Assembly: GCA_964490005.1 (NCBI GenBank)
Contig: CAZBBB010000025.1
Coordinates: forward strand, 1 to 37,756
Length of the DNA stretch: 37,756 nucleotides
DNA from: CAZBBB01 sp964490005
GTDB taxonomy: Bacteria > Planctomycetota > B15-G4
Direction of reading: 5' to 3'
The notes beneath the pieces were generated by a model that searched no databases, was not told the origin of the DNA, and saw only the letters and a list, made by a program, of their open reading frames with translations. Within the stretch, counting starts at the first letter, position 1, and the number at the start of each line of letters is the position of its first letter. Made by a program: the position numbers and the translations under genes. Below, piece after piece: positions 7,961-16,916 of the stretch.

Positions 7961-10719
7961 TGTCCGTCCTCGACCGCATCGCCCGCCGCGCGATGATCCA
8001 GACGGCCGCGGCCATCCACATCGCCAACCACCGGCCCGAGGCGCGGCCCACCGACCCCAAGGTCGGCGGGCACCCGGCGGCGTGCAGCAGCAGCGCGCAC
8101 ATCCTCACGGCGCTGCACTGCTCGGTGCGCGAGCCGCAGGACTACCTCTCGAACAAGCCGCACGCCGCGCCGATCGACCACGTCATCCACGGCCTGCTCG
8201 GGCTGATGAACCACCCCGACCACCGCTGGTTCACGCAGGCCGAGATCGAGGCCGCGCTGCACACGGTGCGCAAGTTCCCGGCGGGCGGCGAGCCGGTCTT
8301 CCAGAGCTACCACGCGCGCACCGATCCCGACAGTTTCCACTTCCTGCCCTCGGGCAGCGTCGGCATCCCGCCGGTCGTGTCGGTGTATCTCGCGCTCGCC
8401 TACCGCTACGCCGCCGACCACTCGATGGAGGTCCCGGCCGTGCCGGGCGACATCCATTTCTGGTCGCTCATCGGCGACAGCGAGTTCCGCGAGGGCAGCC
8501 TCATGGAGGCCATGCCCGACGCGGCCGAGCGCGAGCTGGGGAACGTCACCTGGATCATCGACTACAACCGCCAGAACCTCGACGGCGCGCGCATGCCCAA
8601 CCAGCACGGGCTGCACGGCACCGACGCGCACCGCATCGAGGCGCAGTCGCTCGCCAACGGCTGGGAGGTGATCCAGGTGCGGCACGGCCGCCGGCGCCTC
8701 GAGGTGTTCGCGCGGCCCGGCGGCGAGCACCTGCGCGCGGTGCTCGAGGAGGGCTTCTCCGACTACGAGCTGCAGATGCACCTGCTCATGCGCGACATGG
8801 ACGCCACGCGCCGCGCGCTGCTGCACAACGAGCCGAAGATGGCGAAGCTGCTCGACGGCCTGAGCGACAGCCAGCTCGAGACGGTGCTCACCGATCTCGG
8901 CGGCCACGACACCCTCGAGCTGGTGAAGGCCATGCAGGCCAGCAAGCTCGACGCGCGCCGTCCGACCGTGATCGTGGCGCACACGGTCAAGGGCTGGGGC
9001 ATGGACATGTACGCCGCGCCCGGCAACCACAGCGAACTGCTGCGCGAGGAGGAGGTCGTCGGGCTGCTCGGCACCGAGGGCCTGACGCTGAAGCGGCCCT
9101 TCGCGCCCTTCGCCGCGGGCAGCGAGGAGGCCGCCTGGCTGGCCGAGCACGGCGCGCGGATGCGCGCCGGCATCGACGCGCTGCGCGCCCAGCGTGCGCG
9201 CAACCGCGAGTGGGTGCGCAACAAGATCGCCGCGGCGGGCGGCGTGCCCAAGTCGCTCGACATCGACACCAAGCTCTTCCCGCGCGCCCACACGCAGTGG
9301 ATGTGGGGGCAGCTCGCGAGCAAGCTGGCGCGCATCGGCGCCAACGCCGAGCTGCGCCGCAAGGGCGATGCCCAGCTCGCCGAGCTGCCCGCCAAGGAGA
9401 AGCAGTGGGAGGCGGCGGCCGACTTCCTGCTGACCATGTCGCCCGACGTGGGCACCTCGACGCAGCTCAGTTCGGTGATGGACAGCAAGGTCTACGGCCA
9501 GCACACCGAGGCCGAGGACGACGTCGGCGACGTCGAGGAGAAGCTCGGCGTCAGCAAGAAGCGCCCCAAGCTGCTGCCGACCACCGAGCCCTGGACGCGG
9601 CACATCCGCTTCGAGATCGCCGAGGCCAACTGCATGTCGGCCGTCGGCGCCTTCGGGAAGATGGGCCACTACGCCGGCATCCCGTTCTTCCCGATCATGA
9701 CGGTGTACGACTTCTTCATCAAAAGGGCGCTCGACCAGCTCTTCTACAACCTCTACTGGGCCAGCGAGTTCGTGATGCTGGGCACGCCGTCGGGCGTGAC
9801 GCTCTCGCCCGAGGGTGCGCAGCACAGCTGGAAGTCGGACATCCAGATCCCGAACCTGATCACCTGGGAGCCGATCTTCGCGGTCGAGGTCGACTGGATC
9901 CTGTGCGAGTCGATCCGGCTGCATTTCGAGGACGAGAACGACGGGCGCCGCGGCATCCTGATCCGCTGCACGACGCGCGGCATGGAGCAGAAGGAGCTGC
10001 TGCGCCGGCTGCGCCGCCACCCGCGCTTCCGCAGCAACCCCAACGACCTCGAGAGCGAGCCGCTCGACGACGAGACGATCCTCGAGCAGGCGCGGCGCGA
10101 CTGCCTCTCGGGCGCCTACCACCTCGTCGACTTCCGCGGGCAGCCCGACTACGAGCCGGGCGTCAACGTCGTCAACCTGTTCGTCATGGGCAGCGTGGCC
10201 GACCAGGCGCTGGCGGCCAGCGACCGGCTGCGCACGCAGGGCATCTACGCCAACGTGATCGCCGTGAGCAGCCCCGAGCTGCTGCTGGGCAACGTCGCCG
10301 CGCAGAACGACTTCGCGCACCTGCGGCACGGGCTCGGCCTCGACGGCAACCTGCACCTCGCCCCGCGCGGCGTGGTCGACGAGCGCGCCGAGTTCGTCAC
10401 GCTCGCCGGCCGCCGCGTGCCGGTCGTGTCGGTGCACGACGGCGAGGCCGGGCTGCTCGACAACATCGGCAGCGTGCTCGGCGTGCGGCAGGAGGTGCTC
10501 GCCGTGCGCAAGTTCAGCAAGTCGGGGCGCCCCGACGAGGTCTACGCCTACCACCACATCGACGAGGAGTCGATCGTGCAGGCCGTCGGCAAGGCGCTCT
10601 CCGAGACGGCCCTCGAGGAGGTCGTCGTGAGCCGCGCGCTGTTCGAGGCCGGCCTCGCGCGCACGCCGTCGGTCGCCGGCGACTGGCGCCAGCTCTGGGA
10701 CGGCGCGGCGCCGAGCTGA
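7960..10719 (+). CDS. Homodimeric 2-oxoacid dehydrogenase E1 (AceE / transketolase-like)
   Basis: A 919-residue thiamine-diphosphate enzyme with the layout of AceE-type pyruvate dehydrogenase E1. The N-terminal block PKVGGHPAACSSSAHI and NKPHAAPIDHVIHGLLG begins the TPP domain; LIGDSEFREGS (Gly172-Asp173-Ser174) to WIIDYNRQNLDG is the TPP/Mg motif; FGKMGHYAGIPFFPIMTVYDFF, TPSGVTLSPEGAQHSW and the C-terminal SVLGVRQEVLAVRKFSKSG follow. The TPP motif is GDS/DYNRQ rather than the textbook GDG/NCN, as I recall from the proteobacterial transketolase-like clade, so the substrate (pyruvate or another 2-oxoacid) is not certain. No E2 or E3 gene is nearby. The ATG shares a base with the mdh stop (TGATG), implying coupled translation. 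Confidence 0.85.
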   Translation: MSVLDRIARRAMIQTAAAIHIANHRPEARPTDPKVGGHPAACSSSAHILTALHCSVREPQDYLSNKPHAAPIDHVIHGLLGLMNHPDHRWFTQAEIEAALHTVRKFPAGGEPVFQSYHARTDPDSFHFLPSGSVGIPPVVSVYLALAYRYAADHSMEVPAVPGDIHFWSLIGDSEFREGSLMEAMPDAAERELGNVTWIIDYNRQNLDGARMPNQHGLHGTDAHRIEAQSLANGWEVIQVRHGRRRLEVFARPGGEHLRAVLEEGFSDYELQMHLLMRDMDATRRALLHNEPKMAKLLDGLSDSQLETVLTDLGGHDTLELVKAMQASKLDARRPTVIVAHTVKGWGMDMYAAPGNHSELLREEEVVGLLGTEGLTLKRPFAPFAAGSEEAAWLAEHGARMRAGIDALRAQRARNREWVRNKIAAAGGVPKSLDIDTKLFPRAHTQWMWGQLASKLARIGANAELRRKGDAQLAELPAKEKQWEAAADFLLTMSPDVGTSTQLSSVMDSKVYGQHTEAEDDVGDVEEKLGVSKKRPKLLPTTEPWTRHIRFEIAEANCMSAVGAFGKMGHYAGIPFFPIMTVYDFFIKRALDQLFYNLYWASEFVMLGTPSGVTLSPEGAQHSWKSDIQIPNLITWEPIFAVEVDWILCESIRLHFEDENDGRRGILIRCTTRGMEQKELLRRLRRHPRFRSNPNDLESEPLDDETILEQARRDCLSGAYHLVDFRGQPDYEPGVNVVNLFVMGSVADQALAASDRLRTQGIYANVIAVSSPELLLGNVAAQNDFAHLRHGLGLDGNLHLAPRGVVDERAEFVTLAGRRVPVVSVHDGEAGLLDNIGSVLGVRQEVLAVRKFSKSGRPDEVYAYHHIDEESIVQAVGKALSETALEEVVVSRALFEAGLARTPSVAGDWRQLWDGAAPS

Positions 10720-10776
10720 CACGCGCGTCGCCGGGGGAGCATCCAAGGCGGCTCTCGCACCTCCGGAGCCCGCCTC

Positions 10777-11508
10777 ATGCGTCGATGTCTGCCGCTGTTC
10801 GTCGTTGCCCTCTGCGCGGGCGCGACCCGCCTCGCCGTTTCGCAGCAGGCTCCCGACCCGGCTGCGCGCGCCGCGGAGCTGGGCGCCGCGCCGCCGACCG
10901 CGCCGTCGGCGCCGCCGTCCGAGCCCGTGCGCACGGTCGCGCTCCATCGTCTCGACGAACGGGGCCTGGCGCTCGACGGCCACGATCCGGTGGCGTATTT
11001 CGCGGACGGCGGCGGCCGCGCGGTCCCGGGCGACAAGCGCATCACGCGCACCTTCAAGGGGGCGACCTACCGCTTCGCGAGCGAGGCGCACGCGCAGGCC
11101 TTCATGGCCGACCCCGCGCGCTACGAGCCGGCCTTCGGCGGCTGGTGCGCCTGGGCGATGGCGGAGTCGGGCGAGCGGGTCTCCGTCGATCCGCGCTCGT
11201 TCCTGATCCGCGAGGGGCGGCTGCTCCTGTTCTACGACGGCCTGTTCGCCGACACGCGCGCCCGCTGGACGGAGAAGGAATCGGCGGCCGGGGCGCGCTC
11301 GAGCGCCGCCGCGGCGCCGCCGTCCGACGCCGCGCGGCAGGCCGAGGTGTCGCCGTCCTCGCCGCTCATGGCGGCCGCCGATGCGGCCTGGCGCAAGCTC
11401 AGCGGCGAGGAGCCGCGCCGACCGGCGCCGGCCGCCGAGGCGGGCGCGCCGGGCGGGCGCGACGGACGGGGGCCGGAGTCCCGGGTCGAGGCGACCGGGC
11501 CGCGCTGA
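10777..11508 (+). CDS. Exported YHS-domain protein
   Basis: A 243-residue protein with an N-terminal signal peptide (about residues 1-22, hydrophobic LPLFVVALCAGATRLAVS). Residues 55-165 match the YHS family of the 'DPVAYF' type: LDGHDPVAYFADGG, FKGATYRFASEAHAQAFMAD, YEPAFGGWCAWAMA and LLLFYDGLFADTRARW. The tail AADAAWRKLSG mimics the AD..W.K ending common in the family. YHS proteins of this kind are small periplasmic proteins linked loosely to metal handling; the precise role is not established. The C-terminal 40 residues are low-complexity, rich in Pro/Gly/Arg. GGAG at 10765-10768 precedes the ATG by 8 bases. It follows the E1 gene after 57 bases and may be transcribed separately. Confidence 0.8.
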   Translation: MRRCLPLFVVALCAGATRLAVSQQAPDPAARAAELGAAPPTAPSAPPSEPVRTVALHRLDERGLALDGHDPVAYFADGGGRAVPGDKRITRTFKGATYRFASEAHAQAFMADPARYEPAFGGWCAWAMAESGERVSVDPRSFLIREGRLLLFYDGLFADTRARWTEKESAAGARSSAAAAPPSDAARQAEVSPSSPLMAAADAAWRKLSGEEPRRPAPAAEAGAPGGRDGRGPESRVEATGPR

Positions 11509-11608
11509 GCCGCCGCGCTGGAGCGCTCGCGCAGCCCCCGTGTGCCGCCTTCGTTTCGCGTCGCGGCCTGCCTACCATGCGTGTCTTTCGCGGTGGGAGC
11601 GGCGCGCG

Positions 11609-12607
11609 ATGCGACGGCAGCGATGGTGGGCGGTGCTCGTGGCCTGGCTGGTCGGCGCCAGCGCCTGCGCCGCGCCGCCGGCCGGACTGCCGGCGGCGTC
11701 GCACACCGGGGGCGCCCCGAATGCGCGCGCTGCGACGACGGTCGGATCTCGGCTCTCCGCCGACGAGGCCGGCTGCCGCTGGGGCCTGGCCGTCGCGCGC
11801 CGCACGGATCGGCTCGTCTCGTTCGGTGAGGGCGCCCGCTCCGTCATGGTCTTCACCGATCCGCCGCGCGTGCTCGTGAACGGCGCGTCGCTCGGCGATC
11901 CTGCGGTCGCCGGCGTCGCGCGCGGCGCGTCCGGCGCGATCGAGCTGCCCGCCGCGCTCGTCGCCGCCGTGGAGGCGCGCCTGCTCGCGGCGCGCGCGGA
12001 CCGCGCGCCGTCCGTACCGCCGTCGGCGGCCTGGCCCGCCGCCTCGACGTGGTCGCCGCCCGATCTGAGCGGGCGCACGGTGATGCTCGACGCCGGGCAC
12101 GGCGGCAAGGACCCCGGGGCGCCCAACCGCTTCGGTCCGCCCGAGAAGGAGCTGACCCTCGACACGGCGCGGCGCGTGCAGCGCGCGCTGGAGAGCTGGG
12201 GGGCGCGCGTGCTCATGACGCGCAGCGGCGACAGCTATCCGACCCTCGACGACCGCATCGCCGCCTCCAATCGCCACGGCCCCGATCTGTTCGTCTCGCT
12301 GCACGCCGATGCGGCCGAGCGGGAGGGCGCCGAAGGCTTCACCGTCTACCTTGCGCGGCAGGCCTCGGCCGTCTCGGAGGCCGCGGCCAAGCGCATGGTG
12401 GGCGCGCTCGCGACGACGGGCGTCCCGTCCCGCGGCGTGCAGCGCGCCAACTTCCGGGTCGTCGCCGAGACCGAGGCCCCGGCCCTGCTGGTCGAGCTCG
12501 GCTTCCTCTCGAACGCGGCCGAGGCCAAGCGCCTCTCGACGCCCGCGCACCGCGAGCTGCTGGCCCAGGCGGTGGCCGTCGGCGTGGCGGACGCGCTGGT
12601 GCGCTGA
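11609..12607 (+). CDS. N-acetylmuramoyl-L-alanine amidase, Amidase_3/AmiC type
   Basis: A 332-residue exported zinc amidase that cuts the bond between muramic acid and L-alanine in peptidoglycan. The catalytic domain fills residues 150-332: VMLDAGHGGKDPGAPN (first zinc His), EKELTLDTARRV (zinc Glu), DLFVSLHADA (second zinc His) and ALLVELGFLSNAAEA with the catalytic Glu. The N-terminus RRQRWWAVLVAWLVGASACAAPP is a signal sequence; Cys at the end could be a lipidation site, but the lipobox ASAC is weak. Residues 40-130 may be a degenerate AMIN-like region. The ATG at 11609 was chosen for GGGAG at 11595-11599 and the signal peptide; the frame is open 228 bases upstream but without a better start. 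It ends one base from the convergent kinase gene. Confidence 0.9.
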   Translation: MRRQRWWAVLVAWLVGASACAAPPAGLPAASHTGGAPNARAATTVGSRLSADEAGCRWGLAVARRTDRLVSFGEGARSVMVFTDPPRVLVNGASLGDPAVAGVARGASGAIELPAALVAAVEARLLAARADRAPSVPPSAAWPAASTWSPPDLSGRTVMLDAGHGGKDPGAPNRFGPPEKELTLDTARRVQRALESWGARVLMTRSGDSYPTLDDRIAASNRHGPDLFVSLHADAAEREGAEGFTVYLARQASAVSEAAAKRMVGALATTGVPSRGVQRANFRVVAETEAPALLVELGFLSNAAEAKRLSTPAHRELLAQAVAVGVADALVR

Positions 12608-12608
12608 T

Positions 12609-15053
12609 TCAGTTCGATGCGCCGGTCGCGTCGAGCGCACGCAACTCGGCGCGCACCCGCGCCGGCAGGGCGGCCAGCGACCCCGGGAGTCGCCCCGAGA
12701 CCTCGAGCGGGTCGAGCGCCGCCAGGGCCTCGTCGTACCACGCGCGCGCGGCCGGCACGTCGCCGGCATCGCGCTCGATCTGCGCCAGGGAAAACGCGAT
12801 GTGCGCGACGCGCACGGGTGGGTTCACGTTGTCGGGGTCCAGGCGCGCCAGTTGTCGGTAGGACTCGAGCGCTGCACTCAGCTCGACGGCAGCCTCCGCC
12901 GGACGCTTCATCGTCGAGAGCGTCGTGCCCGACCACATGCGCGCCCAGCCCGCCTTGTCGCGCAGCGGCACGTTCTCCGGGTCTTGGTCGACGAGCGGGT
13001 CGAGCGCGTCGGCGGTCGCACGATAGGTCTCGAGCGCCTCGGCGTGCCGGCCCGCCAGATAGTGCAGCCCCGCCAGCGTGAGTCGCACGCCGGCGACGGC
13101 CAACGCGGCTTCCGCGGGAGGCAGGCTGTTCTCGAGCGCGGCCTGCTCGTAGCCCGCGATCGCGAGCGCCGCGTGCCGGCCCGCCGCCTCGTGGTCGCCG
13201 GCCCGGCCCTCGGCCGTGGCGAGCTTGTCGTGCGTGCTGGCCAGATCGAGGCGCAGCGAGGAAGTGTCGGGATGGCTTCTCAGCGCCGCCTCGATCTGCT
13301 CGCGCGCGGCGTGCAGGGCATCGCGGCCGTGGCCCTCGCGGCCTTCATGGAAGGCGAGTTCGCCGAGCCGGCGCCGCGCAAGCGCGCCCAGCCGTACGGC
13401 CGGCAGGTGCTCGGGATCGACGGTCGTGAGCCGCGACGCGACGGCGAGCGCCGCGTCGAACTGGGCGCGCGCCGCAGAGGCATCGCCCAGGTTCGGCCCC
13501 GACGGATTGCCGAGCACGTCGCCGAGCCGCAGCCGCGCGAGCCCGATGCGCGCCGCGAGATCGAGGTTGCCTTCGGCCTGCGCGGCGAGCTGTTCCAGGT
13601 CGGCGAGCGAGGCCTCGACCATCTCGCGCGAGAGGGCGGTTCCTCCGGGGAGTTTCCCCGCGCGCAACGAGAAATCGAAGGTGGCGTCGAGGCTGTGATC
13701 GAGCAACGTGCCGAACAGCGATGCCGCGCGCTGCTCGGCGCCCTGCGCGCGCAGGGCCCAGTCGATGCTCAGGGCGGCGGCCCCCAGCGTCACGGCCAGG
13801 ACGACGAGGGAGGAGGCGACGAGGACGCGGTTCCGGCGCGCGAAAAGCCGGGCTTGGTGCGCCAGACTCGCCGGCGCCGCCTCGACCGGCCGGCGCTCGA
13901 GCCAGCGCTCGAGGTCGGCACCGAGGGCGGCGGCCGATGCATAGCGCCGGGCCGGCTCCTTCTCGAGGGCCTTGAGCAACACGTTGCTCAGGTCGCCACG
14001 CAACTCGGGGCGCCGCCCGGCCGGATGTCGCGCCGGCCGGCCGCAGACGGCAGCCGTCACGTCGGCCAGCGAGCCGCTCCCCAGATCCCAGGGGGCCTGC
14101 CCGACGACGAGGACGTAGAAGACGAGGCCGAGCGCGTGCACGTCGGTGCGCACGTCGACGTCGCTCGGGCGTCCGGCCAGCTGCTCGGGGGACATCCAGG
14201 CCAGCGTTCCGACGAGCAGCCCCTGCGCGGTGCGCGGCTCGTCTCCGCGCAACTCGTCGTCGAGTGCGCGCGCGACCCCGAAGTCGATCACGCGCGGCCG
14301 CCCGCCGCGGTCGACGAGGAGATTGCCGGGCTTGAGGTCGCGGTGCACGACCCCCTTGACGTGTCCATGATGAACGGCGTCGCAGACCTGCACCGCGAGC
14401 TGCACGCGCTCGCGCGTCGACAGCGACTCGCCGTCGGCGTACTCGAGGATGGTCCGGCCGTCCTCGACGAGTTCCATCGCGAACCAGGGCAGGCTCAGGC
14501 CGGCCGCCTGCCACAGCCCGGCGTCGAAGACCTGCGCGATGCCCGGATGACCGAGGCGCGCGAGAATGCGGGCCTCGGCCTCGAACCTGCGATGGTGCGC
14601 CGCCGAGAACGCTCCGACGCTCAGGATCTTGAACGCCACCCGTCGACCGGTCGATTCCTGGCGCGCGACGTAGACCGTGCCGCCGCCGCCGGCGGCGAGC
14701 GGCGCCTCGACGAGGTAGCCGGCGATGCGCGCGCCCGGCGCGAGTTCGGCCGGCGTCCCGCGGGCGGTGCGCGCCGACGCCGTCGTGGCGGGCGGGACGA
14801 GGAACGCTTCGCGCGTCGCCGTTGCGTCGGCCTGCAGGATCCGACACGCGTGCGCCACGAGATCGGGATCGCGCTGCGCCACCTCGGCGAGCAGCGCCTC
14901 GCGCTCGCGTGGCGAGGCGTCGAGCGCCCGCTCGACGAGCGCGCGGAGTTCCGCGAATCGGGCAGCAGGCATGTCCGGATCCGGGGCGGGTCGGTCGGCC
15001 GGGCCCTGAGCGGGCCCCTGCGACATGCGGGATCGGGGCCGGGCGCCCGTCAT
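12609..15053 (-). CDS. Transmembrane Ser/Thr protein kinase with C-terminal TPR region
   Basis: An 814-residue protein. The N-terminal 90 residues form a short helical region; the kinase domain spans about 105-380 with glycine loop PLAAGGGGTVYVAR, catalytic Lys142 in RRVAFKIL, VVHRDLKPGN (His237-Arg-Asp), IDFG (257-259) and the MSPEQ activation-loop end. One transmembrane helix lies at about 410-432, and the rest is TPR-like, probably extracytoplasmic. The kinase phosphorylates unknown proteins, often in partnership with the adjacent ECF sigma factor. I start it at the ATG at 15053, which overlaps the sigma stop as ATGA; a second ATG at 15026 is possible. Sigma and kinase form a two-gene operon. 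Confidence 0.9.
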   Translation of the reverse strand: MTGARPRSRMSQGPAQGPADRPAPDPDMPAARFAELRALVERALDASPREREALLAEVAQRDPDLVAHACRILQADATATREAFLVPPATTASARTARGTPAELAPGARIAGYLVEAPLAAGGGGTVYVARQESTGRRVAFKILSVGAFSAAHHRRFEAEARILARLGHPGIAQVFDAGLWQAAGLSLPWFAMELVEDGRTILEYADGESLSTRERVQLAVQVCDAVHHGHVKGVVHRDLKPGNLLVDRGGRPRVIDFGVARALDDELRGDEPRTAQGLLVGTLAWMSPEQLAGRPSDVDVRTDVHALGLVFYVLVVGQAPWDLGSGSLADVTAAVCGRPARHPAGRRPELRGDLSNVLLKALEKEPARRYASAAALGADLERWLERRPVEAAPASLAHQARLFARRNRVLVASSLVVLAVTLGAAALSIDWALRAQGAEQRAASLFGTLLDHSLDATFDFSLRAGKLPGGTALSREMVEASLADLEQLAAQAEGNLDLAARIGLARLRLGDVLGNPSGPNLGDASAARAQFDAALAVASRLTTVDPEHLPAVRLGALARRRLGELAFHEGREGHGRDALHAAREQIEAALRSHPDTSSLRLDLASTHDKLATAEGRAGDHEAAGRHAALAIAGYEQAALENSLPPAEAALAVAGVRLTLAGLHYLAGRHAEALETYRATADALDPLVDQDPENVPLRDKAGWARMWSGTTLSTMKRPAEAAVELSAALESYRQLARLDPDNVNPPVRVAHIAFSLAQIERDAGDVPAARAWYDEALAALDPLEVSGRLPGSLAALPARVRAELRALDATGASN

Positions 15054-15640
15054 GCCTGTGGATCGAGTTCGGCGCGCAACCAGGCCCGCGCGAGCCGCCA
15101 ACTGCGCTCGACCGTCGGCACCGAGACCCCGAGTTGCGCCGCGACCTCCGCCATCTCGCAGCCGGCGAAGAAGCGCAGCTCGACGATGCGCGCCAGGCGC
15201 TCGTCATGCGCCGCAAGCCGACCGAGCGCCTCGTCGAGCCCCAGCAGGTCGAGGGCGCGCTCCTCCCAAAGCAGCAGCGCCTCATCGAGGGGCAGGCGTG
15301 TGGCCGCGCCTCCCCGCTTGACGGCGCCGCGAGAGCGGGCGTGGTCGACCAGGATCTGCCGCATCGATCGGGCTGCCGCCCCGAAGAAGTGCGCCCGGCC
15401 GCGTGCATCGAAGGCCTGCGTGCCGACGAGCCGCAACCAGGCTTCGTGAACGAGCGCGGTGGCCTGCAGCGTGTGGTCCTTCCGTTCGGCGCGCAGGGCC
15501 GCCTGCGCCAGGCGGTGCAGTTCGTCGTAGACCAGGCCGAGCAGCGCGTCGCCGGCCGAGGAGTCGCCCGCGCCGAGGCGCTGGAGCAGGGTCGAGGCGG
15601 CGGTCGGCACGTCGTGGGCCATGCGGAGGGGGGCCGACAT
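15050..15640 (-). CDS. ECF-type RNA polymerase sigma factor (TIGR02999-like)
   Basis: A 196-residue sigma factor. Region 2 covers roughly residues 20-90 with VYDELHRLAQAALRAERKDH, then TLQATALVHEAWLRLVG, and HFFGAAARSMRQILVDHARS. Region 4 near the C-terminus has RIVELRFFAGCEMAEVAAQLG followed by the recognition helix VSVPTVERSWRLARAWL. The pattern TLQATALVHEAxLRL is characteristic of the subgroup paired with Ser/Thr kinases in planctomycetes and acidobacteria. No anti-sigma factor is visible, so control is likely through the kinase encoded next, with which it overlaps by 4 bases. The start is uncertain: ATG at 15640 or at 15622 both fit; neither has a strong ribosome site. Confidence 0.88.
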   Translation of the reverse strand: MSAPLRMAHDVPTAASTLLQRLGAGDSSAGDALLGLVYDELHRLAQAALRAERKDHTLQATALVHEAWLRLVGTQAFDARGRAHFFGAAARSMRQILVDHARSRGAVKRGGAATRLPLDEALLLWEERALDLLGLDEALGRLAAHDERLARIVELRFFAGCEMAEVAAQLGVSVPTVERSWRLARAWLRAELDPQA

Positions 15641-15753
15641 CCTACGCGTGATGGGTGGCGCGGCGCATTTCCGCATGAAGCGTGCGGGAGGCCCTGACGC
15701 CGCGCAGGCCGTCGGGCGCGCCTCCGACCCCCGAACCACGAGGAACCCGATCC

Positions 15754-16821
15754 ATGTCCCTGCCCGTGCACCCGTCGCTCTCCGTGCTCGTCAGCTTCGC
15801 GCTGTTCGCGCTGCCCTCGCCGACCGCCGCGGCGGGCGGCGGACCGGTCATCGTGCCGGGCCTCTCGCGGGTCACGACGACGTCGCAGATCGGCACGCCG
15901 CTCGTCACCGTGAGCGATGTCGACTCGCAGACCGGCACGCTCGGGTCGCTGTCCGCGAACGTCGCCCAGAGCGGGGCCGGCGCGGCCTCCACGCTGTCGC
16001 ACGACCTCGCGGCCGCCGCCGTCTTCGCGAGCGCCGCCTCGGGCACCGTCGACCTGCACTATGTGCGTTCCGACACCAAGCTCTTCGGGACGAGCGCGAT
16101 CTTCGGCGGTGTTTCCGAGTTCCGTTACGAGTTCGTCGTCTCGGCGGCCACCACGGTGAGCGTCGATTACGACGTGATCGGCACGGAGTCCAATCCGGGC
16201 AACAGCTGGTTCGCCATGCAGGGGTTCGACGTCGAGATCAACGGACAGAAGCAGTCCGTGAACTTCTCGTTGATGTTCCTCCTTCCCCCGAAGCCCTTCT
16301 CGCCCCAGGATTTCCAGGGAACGTTCACGTTCGCGATCCCCGCCGGCAGCCACGCCCTCGTGCTGCGGGACGCCGCCAGCGCGAGCGGCAACCAGTGGGA
16401 CGGCGTGCGCACGATGGTCGGGCGCTTGGGATGGCGCATCGGCGAGCCGGTGGCGCTCGCCGATCTCGGCCAGGCCCTTCCCGGAACGCACGGAGCGCCG
16501 CTGCTCGAGGGCACCGGCTCGCTCGTGGGCGGCTCGCCCTTCCACCTCGAGCTGAGCAACGCGCTCGAGGACGCGACGGCGAGCCTGATCGTCGGCTTCA
16601 ACCAGATCTTCGCGCCGTTCAAGGGCGGGGTCATGGTGCCGGACGTCGATCTGCTCCTCGCCTCGTTGCCCACCGGGCCGGCGGGCGCGATCGAACTGAA
16701 CACGACATGGCCGCTCGGTCTGCCCTCGGGCTTCACGCTGACCTTCCAGTTCTGGCTGGCCGACCCGGCCGGTCCGTTCGGCTTCGCGGCGAGCAACGGC
16801 GTGGCGGCCACCGTGCCCTGA
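15754..16821 (+). CDS. Secreted beta-rich protein with shared C-terminal domain
   Basis: A 355-residue protein with a signal peptide (about 1-27, SLSVLVSFALFALPSPTAAA). The middle (30-235) is beta-strand-rich, with a surface-like composition and no recognised catalytic motif. The last ~115 residues form a separate domain with the pattern FAPFKGGVMVPDVDLLL, WPLGLPSGFTLTFQFWLAD and the terminal SNGVAATVP. A related domain ends the FG-GAP protein at 34009-35955. The role of the domain is not known; its extreme C-terminal position suggests sorting, anchoring or adhesion. GAGG at 15740-15743 precedes the ATG. The gene is divergent from the sigma factor and shares a 113-base intergenic region with it, in which I see no clear promoter pair. 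Confidence 0.8.
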   Translation: MSLPVHPSLSVLVSFALFALPSPTAAAGGGPVIVPGLSRVTTTSQIGTPLVTVSDVDSQTGTLGSLSANVAQSGAGAASTLSHDLAAAAVFASAASGTVDLHYVRSDTKLFGTSAIFGGVSEFRYEFVVSAATTVSVDYDVIGTESNPGNSWFAMQGFDVEINGQKQSVNFSLMFLLPPKPFSPQDFQGTFTFAIPAGSHALVLRDAASASGNQWDGVRTMVGRLGWRIGEPVALADLGQALPGTHGAPLLEGTGSLVGGSPFHLELSNALEDATASLIVGFNQIFAPFKGGVMVPDVDLLLASLPTGPAGAIELNTTWPLGLPSGFTLTFQFWLADPAGPFGFAASNGVAATVP

Positions 16822-16916
16822 CGCGCGGGAGCGGTCCTCCGGCTTGACGGGCTCGGTTCGCGCCGGTGATCCTCCCGCCTGCGGGCGCGGTCGGCCCGTC
16901 TCCCGGAGCCCTCCCG

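Noticed and set aside
7789..11091. A minus-strand open frame of 1100 codons opposite mdh and the E1 gene
   Set aside because: Its residues are mostly His/Arg/Ala/Val in codon-shadow patterns of the well-supported E1 gene on the other strand.
8082..11879. A plus-strand frame of 1265 codons overlapping the E1 gene
   Set aside because: Arg/Ala-rich noise in the +1 frame of a real gene; it also runs through the YHS gene.
12309..15449. A plus-strand frame of over 1000 codons opposite the kinase and sigma genes
   Set aside because: No domain is visible; the kinase and sigma motifs on the other strand are clear.
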